From Neolewinella aurantiaca (GTDB taxonomy: Bacteria; Bacteroidota; Bacteroidia; Chitinophagales; Saprospiraceae), in assembly GCF_008014675.1 (NCBI RefSeq), contig NZ_VOXD01000005.1:178011-223718 (forward strand): 45,708 nt of DNA, given 5' to 3'. The translations under genes and the position numbers were made by a program. The notes under the pieces were generated by a model, which saw only the letters and a list, made by a program, of their open reading frames with translations, was not told where the DNA came from and did not search any database. Numbering within the stretch: position 1 is the stretch's first letter; each line of letters begins with the position of its first letter. Shown here piece after piece: positions 39,911 through 45,708 of this stretch.

Positions 39911-41869
39911 ATGAAATCCCTCCTTTTTGTGGGCAAAGCATTGCTTTTTTCCTGTAGTTATATTTTTCTGGGTCACTTCCTGAGTATCGGTGATCTTTTC
40001 CCTCCTGAAAACGAGCTTGACCAGGCCCTCTTTCAGACCACTGAAGATTTTCACTCCGACCTTTCAGAACTGGAAAACCGTCTGACAACCTACGCACAAC
40101 TGGCCGCCAACGACCATACACCCGTAAACGATTTACGGGAGATTCACACCAGTTGCCGCGAACAATTCAAAAGAACTGAATTCCTGTTGGAATACATCGA
40201 GCCTGCTACCGTCAGGCTGCACCTTAATGGCGCTCCCCTCCCTAAAACAGAACCCTCGGTCCCCGAGGTCGTCGTGATCGAACCCGGCGGGCTGCAAACC
40301 CTCGACGAAATGGTTTCCGAACCGGAGATTGACCGCAAGGCTATTGCCAATATCGCTTCTAAGCTTCTTAAAGACTACCAATTGCTGTACCGCCAGGTCA
40401 GCGCCCGCAGACTTCAGCACCGCCATGTATTTGAAGGAGCGCGGGAAGAAATTCTCCGCATTTTCACCCTGGGGGTGACCGGATTCGATACTCCGGGTAC
40501 GGGCGCAGCCCTCCCTGAAAGCCGTATCGCGCTGCAAACCATCGCAAAAGCATACGCTGGCTACAGCAACAGTGCTGCTGCCAGGGCTCCGCAAGCAAAC
40601 GCGCGCATTACCGAAGCCCTGCAACTGGGCGACGAGATGCTGGCCACCAACGACTTTGATGGCTTCGACCGCCTCCGGTTTCTACGTGAAGTAATAAATC
40701 CACTCACCGAGAATTTGCCCCGCGTACAAGCAGCGCTGGAGATAGAATCTATTGCGGATTATACCTTACTCCCCCACCCCGTCAACCCTCAGCCTTCCAC
40801 GCTCTTCGACGCCGACTTCCTCAACGCAGACTACTACGCTAACCTGAGCGATTCCCCCAACCGAAAAGCCCGGCTCGAACTCGGAGAGTTACTGTTCTTC
40901 GACCCAATACTCAGCAACAACCTCAAAACGAGTTGTGCAAGTTGCCACCAACCTGGCAAAGCATTTACCGATGGACGGCAGCGCAGCCTCTCCAACGATG
41001 GCAAAAGCATGGTACAGCGCAACGCCCCTACTCTGGTTAACAGCGTATTTGCTGAGAAATACTTTCACGACCTCAGGGAAGAACATCTTGAGCGCCAAAT
41101 GAACCACGTCGTCGCCAATGAACTGGAATTTGCAACTGACTTTATCACCATCGAAAAGCGGCTGCGGCAAAGCGAAGAATACAAAGCGCTGTTTGCAGCA
41201 GCATACGCCGATCAACCCAAATACCAACTCAGTAAATGGAGCATCAGTGATGCCCTGAGCAACTACGTCATGAGCCTCCGGTCGCAAAACAGTGTATTTG
41301 ATCGATTCGCCCGGGGCGAAAGCGAAGAACTGGCCGAGGAAGTACGTCGTGGATTCAATGTATTTATGGGCAAAGCAACTTGCGGGACCTGTCATTTCGC
41401 GCCAACCTTTAGTGGTTTGGTTCCTCCGCACTTCGCCGAGAGCGAAAGTGAAGTCCTGGGGGTTCCCGCCGATTCTTTGTGGACCAACGCCGAGCTCGAC
41501 GCCGATCCCGGCCGGATCGCCAACCGTTTACCCCGTGACGAAGCTTACTTCTACGCCTTTGCCTTCAAAACCCCTACGGTGCGTAACATCGCCGTTACCG
41601 GCCCGTACATGCACAACGGAGTGTACACCGACCTGCGGCAGGTGATGGAATTTTACAATCTTGGTGGTGGGGCTGGCATAGGGATAAACGTTCCACACCA
41701 AACGCTGCCCGGGGGCGCTCTGAACCTCTCCGAAACGGAAATAGCGGACGTGATTACATTCATGGAATCTCTGACGGATTATGAATCGCTCAACCACACT
41801 CCGGCCAAACTACCCAGCTTCCCTGACAACGAAGCGTGGAACAACCGGAAGGTTGGCGGAGACTATTAG
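39911..41869 (+). CDS. Di-haem cytochrome-c peroxidase family protein
   Basis: A 652-aa periplasmic protein. I use the ATG at 39911 (MKSLLFVGKALLFSC), which gives a hydrophobic leader; the longer frame overlaps the terminator. Residues ~30-300 are a helical N-terminal region without a recognised motif, common to the long Bacteroidota members. The C-terminal half is a MauG/CcpA-type domain with two c-haem sites: CASCH (about 342-346) in TSCASCHQPGKAFTDGR and CGTCH (about 491-495) in KATCGTCHFAPTF. Other family features are NAPTLVNS, FARGESEELAEEVRRGF and FKTPTVRNIAVTGPYMHNG. Such enzymes reduce hydrogen peroxide or oxidise other substrates; the partner may be the haem-lipoprotein encoded next. 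Confidence 0.9.
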   Translation: MKSLLFVGKALLFSCSYIFLGHFLSIGDLFPPENELDQALFQTTEDFHSDLSELENRLTTYAQLAANDHTPVNDLREIHTSCREQFKRTEFLLEYIEPATVRLHLNGAPLPKTEPSVPEVVVIEPGGLQTLDEMVSEPEIDRKAIANIASKLLKDYQLLYRQVSARRLQHRHVFEGAREEILRIFTLGVTGFDTPGTGAALPESRIALQTIAKAYAGYSNSAAARAPQANARITEALQLGDEMLATNDFDGFDRLRFLREVINPLTENLPRVQAALEIESIADYTLLPHPVNPQPSTLFDADFLNADYYANLSDSPNRKARLELGELLFFDPILSNNLKTSCASCHQPGKAFTDGRQRSLSNDGKSMVQRNAPTLVNSVFAEKYFHDLREEHLERQMNHVVANELEFATDFITIEKRLRQSEEYKALFAAAYADQPKYQLSKWSISDALSNYVMSLRSQNSVFDRFARGESEELAEEVRRGFNVFMGKATCGTCHFAPTFSGLVPPHFAESESEVLGVPADSLWTNAELDADPGRIANRLPRDEAYFYAFAFKTPTVRNIAVTGPYMHNGVYTDLRQVMEFYNLGGGAGIGINVPHQTLPGGALNLSETEIADVITFMESLTDYESLNHTPAKLPSFPDNEAWNNRKVGGDY

Positions 41870-42021
41870 CGCGAGGTATCAAATATTTCTTTGTAGGTCT
41901 TTTGCGGCAACCGGCTTCTGCTAAAACGCCGTAGCCAGCTCTGGTTTTCCGGCAACATTGCGACCTTTACGGCCAAATCCGGATAATAACAGATCCGGCC
42001 GGCATCAAAAGCCTTCCAATT

Positions 42022-43560
42022 ATGCGATTAATTACCGGCAGCCTGGTAGCACTGCTCTTCATCTGCGTTGCGTGCGGTGAAACAGAACCGCATACCGTCA
42101 ACGATCTTGAGAACAGTCTGGGGCGGCGCAGCGCAGGTGCAATGAACGGGGATGAAGAGCCAGGTTTTCTGGGTGCTTGTTCCTCTTGCCACGCATTGCC
42201 CTCCCCGGGAGATCTTCCTTACGGCATCTGGGATACCGTTGTATTGCCCCGAATGGGGCATTTTCTGGGCCGTTTTCAGCCGGGAGAGCGCGATCAACTG
42301 CTGAGCGCCGACCCCGCCGGGCGTCAAAATCTACTGGCGGCCAACGTTTATCCTGCACAGCCGATTGTCGACGATATCGACTGGCAGCGTATCCGCGACC
42401 ACTACCTGACCAATGCGCCGCAGGAACTACCTGTATCCGCAGAATCTCCAGCCACGACCACAGTCCAATTCACAGCCCGATTCCCGAAACTCTTCATGTC
42501 TCCTCCCAGCGGGAGTTTCATCCGCATACCCAAAGACGGCGGAGTGATGATGGCAGATATCAATAAAGGAGCGCTCTATCGGTTCGACAAGAAACTCGAA
42601 GCCGTTCAGCAGCTTCCTGCAGCAGGGGGCCTGACTGATCTGACGGGCAACGTAGGGATAACCATCGGGTCTTTTTCACCAACCGACGCCGGAACGGGAG
42701 AGTTGTTACGTCTGGGAGCAAATGGCACCGATACTCTTGCAACCGGGCTCCGGCGGCCTACCAGTCTGCTGCGCATCAACACCGACGACGACCCGGAGCA
42801 GGAAATCATCGTTACGGAGTATGGCAAATGGACAGGCAGGCTCAGCCTCTTCGACCCAACGCCGTCTGGCAGTTACACTGCGTCGGTGCTGGCGCAACGA
42901 CCAGGAGCCCTGAAGGTTTTACCGGGCTTTGGCGGGGAAGCACCTTCGGTGTTTGTACTTTTTGGTCAGGGCCGGGAACAGGTAGTTAAGTACACCTTTG
43001 ACAAAGGAAATATTGTAACGAAGGTGATGCTCGACTTCCCCCCCTCCTACGGATCGGTGAACCTGAGGTGGGCCAACTGGAACGATGACCCCTACCCCGA
43101 TCTTATTTACATTAACGGAGACAACGCCGACTATGTAAGTCAGCCAAAGCCCTACCACGGCATCCGGATATTTGCCGGCACCGAAAGCGGCGTATTCGAA
43201 GAAGCTCTCTTTTTACCACTGGCGGGTGCATACGACGCCGTCGTCGAAGATTTCGACGGTGATGGCGACAGAGACATTGCTGCTATTTCCTTCTTTCCGG
43301 ACTATGAGAACGACACCCCGGCAGCGGCTGTCTTTTACGAGCATAATGCAGCCGGAGGCTTCACGGCACAGCATCTTCCGGCAGCCGGCAAGGGGCGCTG
43401 GCTGCGGCTTTCAGTCGGTGATTACGATCAGGATGGCGACCCCGATCTGGCGGCCTGCTCGCTGGCGATGGAAACAGCAAAAGACCGGGGCGAAATTGCC
43501 CGCTGGATTACCGGCGGGCTCCCCTTCATCGTGTGGGAGAACAACAGTGCCAGCGATTGA
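42022..43560 (+). CDS. FG-GAP/VCBS-repeat lipoprotein with one c-haem site
   Basis: A 512-aa lipoprotein (MRLITGSLVALLFICVAC, lipobox VAC). Near residues 52-56 it has a single CSSCH site in GACSSCHALPSPGDLP, consistent with a small c-type cytochrome domain with a possible distal Met in LPRMGHFLGRF. The rest is a beta-propeller with FG-GAP/VCBS-like calcium-binding loops, for example DFDGDGDRDIAA and DYDQDGDPDLAA near residues 405 and 470, and NWNDDPYPDLIYING. It follows the di-haem peroxidase, and I suggest they act together in electron transfer. An in-frame repeat copy lies at about residues 35-41. A single repeat copy follows the stop codon. Confidence 0.82.
   Translation: MRLITGSLVALLFICVACGETEPHTVNDLENSLGRRSAGAMNGDEEPGFLGACSSCHALPSPGDLPYGIWDTVVLPRMGHFLGRFQPGERDQLLSADPAGRQNLLAANVYPAQPIVDDIDWQRIRDHYLTNAPQELPVSAESPATTTVQFTARFPKLFMSPPSGSFIRIPKDGGVMMADINKGALYRFDKKLEAVQQLPAAGGLTDLTGNVGITIGSFSPTDAGTGELLRLGANGTDTLATGLRRPTSLLRINTDDDPEQEIIVTEYGKWTGRLSLFDPTPSGSYTASVLAQRPGALKVLPGFGGEAPSVFVLFGQGREQVVKYTFDKGNIVTKVMLDFPPSYGSVNLRWANWNDDPYPDLIYINGDNADYVSQPKPYHGIRIFAGTESGVFEEALFLPLAGAYDAVVEDFDGDGDRDIAAISFFPDYENDTPAAAVFYEHNAAGGFTAQHLPAAGKGRWLRLSVGDYDQDGDPDLAACSLAMETAKDRGEIARWITGGLPFIVWENNSASD
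42125..42144 (+). repeat. In-frame copy of the dispersed repeat inside the FG-GAP lipoprotein gene
   Basis: GGCGCAGCGCAGGTGCAATG is a one-deletion, few-mismatch version of the forward arm. It encodes about RSAGAM in the linker between lipid anchor and haem site. Confidence 0.65.
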
Positions 43561-43598
43561 ACCGGACTCCATCGTAATTCAGCTCTCAAAAAGCACGG

Positions 43599-43619
43599 CT
43601 TTGCACCTGCGTCCGCGCC
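43599..43619 (-). repeat. Single copy of the 21-bp dispersed repeat
   Basis: CTTTGCACCTGC then GTCCGCGCC, reverse orientation, 38 bp after the FG-GAP gene. This GGACGC variant is almost identical to the coding copy at 34536-34556. Confidence 0.85.
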
Positions 43620-43736
43620 CTAAACGAGCCGGGAAAGAAGAACAAACCCGATTTTCTTTTCCCGTTTAAAAAAGGATGTAACTGGTTTGTCCTATCTTCG
43701 CTGAAGAGAGAATCTACAGACCAAACCAACTATTCC

Positions 43737-45503
43737 ATGACAACCCGTTATTTCCTCTGCCTCTTAATGGCGGCGGCCTTCTTCGCGTGCGGCCCGGACC
43801 CGAAGCCAATGGTGACGACCGACACGCCCGTCTCCGCCGTTGACTTTAAGCATACCGATAATGTACTCCGCGTCGCACTGAGACAAGAGCCCGAGGGCCT
43901 CAACCCTGTCTTAACGGCTCAGGCGGATTCGCGCTACGTACGCGAACTCATCTTCCAAACTCTTAATGGTCAGGACCCTGAGACTTTCGAAGTAATCCCT
44001 CTGCTGGCCACTACGCCCGACGTACGCAAAGAATCAGGTGGTGGTGTATCCTACTCTTATGAGATCGATCCCAACGCAAAATGGCCCAACGGACTGCCCG
44101 TTACGGCGGCCGACGTGGTCTTCAGCCTAAAAGCGATGATGAACCCTGAAGTAGAGTCCGGCCCCTACAAGCCCTACTATTACAATATCGAATCGGTAAT
44201 CACCAGTCCCGGTAACGAGCGGCGCTTCCGGGTGATGACCCGCCGGCCCTACCTGCTTGCCAAACAGTCAATTGCAAGCCTGACGGTGTATCCGGAGTAC
44301 GTTTATGATCCGCAGCAGCTTTTGCGGAAAGTCCGCCTGTCCGACCTTACCGACGAGAAAACCGCCGCACGCCTGAAAGGAAAAGACGAAAACCTGATCG
44401 CCTTCGCCAAAGAGTTTAACGACATCAGTACCGCTACCGAGCCCGATAAGGTCGTTGGCAGCGGGCCTTACCGCCTTCTCTCCTGGGAAGCCGGCCAACG
44501 GCTCACCCTGGAACAACGCCCCGACTACTGGGCCAAAGACACCCGCAAGGAAGAGCTGCAGGGGAAGCCGGAGCAAATCATCTTCGAGTTCATCCCCGAT
44601 CCCCAAACGACCGTCAACGCACTACGTGATGAAAAAGTGGACTTTGCCCTCAACCTTTCGGCCGGCCAGTTCCGGGAATTACGGGAAGATGACTTCCTCA
44701 AAGCCCGCTATGATTTCGCTACGGTGCCCGGCACCAGCTACTTCGGCCTGACGATGAATATGCGCGAAGGCATCTTTAAGGACAAAGCAACCCGCCAGGC
44801 GATGGCTCATCTCGTCGATGTAGATGCGATCATCGAGCAGTTCTTCCCCAACGGACTTGCTTCACGGGTTCACGGCCCGGTCCTGAGTGGTAAAGACTAT
44901 TACGCAGACCTTCCCCACAAAGACTACTCGCCCGAAAAAGCACTGGCGCTGCTGGAAAGTGCCGGCTGGGAAGACACGAACGGAGACGGTACCCTCGACA
45001 AAGAAATCGATGGAGCCAGAAAGGAGTTCAAGTTCAAATTCCTCACCTTCCCCTCCCCGGAAGCAGAAGGCATCGGGGCCCTGATGAAAGAGTGGATGGC
45101 TGAAGCGGGCATCGAAGTCGAAGTTGTCGCCATGCCGGGCCGGGCCCTCTACGAAGAGTTGAATAAGGGAGATTTCGACATGGGGCTCCAGGGAATGGGA
45201 CTTGACCCTAACCCGGATGAGTTCACCCAGGTGTGGGCGTCCACCAGTGTACCGCCAAACGGTACCAACCGGACTGGTTTTGCTAACGCTGAAGCCGACC
45301 GGCTGATCAGAAGTATTGCTTCGACCGTGAACGACAAAGACCGCGCGCCCATGTACCAGCGCTTTCAGGAAATCATCCACGAAGAGCAGCCGATGGTGTT
45401 CCTCATTTCACCGGCGACCAGAATGGTGGTCTCGAAGCGGTTCTCTTACTCCACCTCACCGATCTCCCCCGGGGTGCGGTTCGGAGCCTTCGAGCAACGC
45501 TAA
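43737..45503 (+). CDS. Oligopeptide-type (SBP_bac_5) substrate-binding lipoprotein
   Basis: A 588-aa solute-binding lipoprotein of an OppA/DppA-type ABC importer. MTTRYFLCLLMAAAFFACG carries the lipobox FFAC. The SBP_bac_5 domain begins with LRVALRQEPEGLNPVLT, includes KWPNGLPVTAADVVFSLKAM near residue 120, GSGPYRLLSWEAGQRLTLEQ near 240 and DPQTTVNALRDEKVDFAL, and ends with AEADRLIRSI-like and EEQPMVFLISPATR segments. A -7-like TATCTTCG lies at 43693-43700. No permease or ATPase gene is seen in the remaining 200 bp, so its partners are outside the window or elsewhere. Confidence 0.88.
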   Translation: MTTRYFLCLLMAAAFFACGPDPKPMVTTDTPVSAVDFKHTDNVLRVALRQEPEGLNPVLTAQADSRYVRELIFQTLNGQDPETFEVIPLLATTPDVRKESGGGVSYSYEIDPNAKWPNGLPVTAADVVFSLKAMMNPEVESGPYKPYYYNIESVITSPGNERRFRVMTRRPYLLAKQSIASLTVYPEYVYDPQQLLRKVRLSDLTDEKTAARLKGKDENLIAFAKEFNDISTATEPDKVVGSGPYRLLSWEAGQRLTLEQRPDYWAKDTRKEELQGKPEQIIFEFIPDPQTTVNALRDEKVDFALNLSAGQFRELREDDFLKARYDFATVPGTSYFGLTMNMREGIFKDKATRQAMAHLVDVDAIIEQFFPNGLASRVHGPVLSGKDYYADLPHKDYSPEKALALLESAGWEDTNGDGTLDKEIDGARKEFKFKFLTFPSPEAEGIGALMKEWMAEAGIEVEVVAMPGRALYEELNKGDFDMGLQGMGLDPNPDEFTQVWASTSVPPNGTNRTGFANAEADRLIRSIASTVNDKDRAPMYQRFQEIIHEEQPMVFLISPATRMVVSKRFSYSTSPISPGVRFGAFEQR

Positions 45504-45620
45504 ATGCGTACTTCATTGACAATCCACTGATTGCCAAAAGGAGACAGGTAGCGGGTAGAATGAAGCAGTAGCGACGTGCGAAACACAATGGTCCGCTACG
45601 ATTTTAGGCTTCTAAAAAAG

Positions 45621-45670
45621 GGTAGGCCCTTAACTTGGTGATTCTCACACCTACCAAGAATGACCTACCC
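45621..45670. other. Nested short inverted repeats near the window end
   Basis: GGTAGG (45621-45626) can pair with CCTACC at 45664-45669, or with the CCTACC at 45650-45655. CTTGGT (45634-45639) is complementary to ACCAAG at 45653-45658. This may be an attenuator-like leader or the edge of a repeat; the context is cut off. Confidence 0.3.
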
Positions 45671-45708
45671 GACGAAAATCGAAACTCTCGCTGCCCAAAT
45701 ATTGCAAA
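45660..45708 (+). CDS. Possible start of a CDS, cut by the window end
   Basis: Reading from the ATG at 45660 gives MTYPTKIETLAAQILQ, an unbroken 16 codons to the end of the window. It might begin a gene transcribed after the binding lipoprotein. There is too little sequence to say what it is. Confidence 0.3.
   Translation, partial: MTYPTKIETLAAQILQ

Noticed and set aside
1..45708. tRNA, rRNA, riboswitch or transposase genes
   Set aside because: None was recognised by eye; a covariance-model scan could still find small RNAs that I cannot see.

Overview
The window looks like a chromosomal segment of a Bacteroidota bacterium, most likely a marine Saprospiria type (Lewinella/Neolewinella-like; inferred, no marker gene is present). 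Reasons: two TonB-dependent receptors with carboxypeptidase-regulatory N-domains, two secreted proteins with type IX secretion (T9SS) C-terminal sorting tails, families common in Bacteroidota (DUF3667, DUF2147, tricorn-like protease, AlkB-like oxygenase), and promoter motifs resembling the TAnnTTTG -7 box. Most of the window is visibly GC-rich; 20.2-22.3 kb is AT-rich.

Layout. 0-12.2 kb (minus strand): a T9SS-exported beta-helix protein made of three tandem ~457-aa units, a TonB receptor, a second TonB receptor and a beta-propeller phytase lipoprotein; the last two look like a phytate capture and degradation pair. 12.5-16.4 kb (plus): DUF2147 protein, a small anti-sigma-like protein, a YfcE-type phosphoesterase, a 12-copy 7-bp minisatellite, gatC, a LolD/MacB-type ATPase and a DUF3667 membrane protein. 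16.8-19.3 kb: ilvC and ilvA (branched-chain amino acids). 19.4-22.3 kb (minus): a DUF1826-like protein, then an AT-rich islet with a Schlafen/AlbA_2 protein and an overlapping GNAT-like/HTH gene pair that resembles a toxin-antitoxin module. 22.5-25.8 kb: a large UvrD/AddA-like helicase with an eroded nuclease end. 25.8-28.35 kb: a mosaic array of long non-coding repeats. 28.4-32.6 kb: guanine deaminase, AlkB-like protein, small membrane protein, a secreted nuclease-fold candidate, a DUF4349 lipoprotein with an HD hydrolase, and a TlpA-like thioredoxin lipoprotein. 32.9-45.5 kb (plus): tricorn-like protease, an unknown protein, a T9SS-exported PhoX-like phosphatase, a di-haem peroxidase, an FG-GAP/haem lipoprotein and an oligopeptide-type binding lipoprotein. 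A CDS may start at the very end.

Two non-gene systems stand out. First, a ~21-bp GC-rich repeat (core GCAGGTGCAAAG or GCAGGATGCAAAG) occurs more than ten times in both orientations. Three times it forms inverted pairs of about 80 bp, like REPINs, and three times it lies in frame inside protein-coding genes, like the Rickettsia palindromic elements. Second, the 2.5-kb array at 25.8-28.35 kb is built of interchangeable modules (order A-D-B-A-C-B-A-C-B-A-D-B-P). It contains conserved hairpins, one of which changes length on both stem arms together, and one 87-bp patch that is strongly diverged between otherwise near-identical 765-bp copies. No tRNA, rRNA, CRISPR array or recognisable transposase gene was seen.
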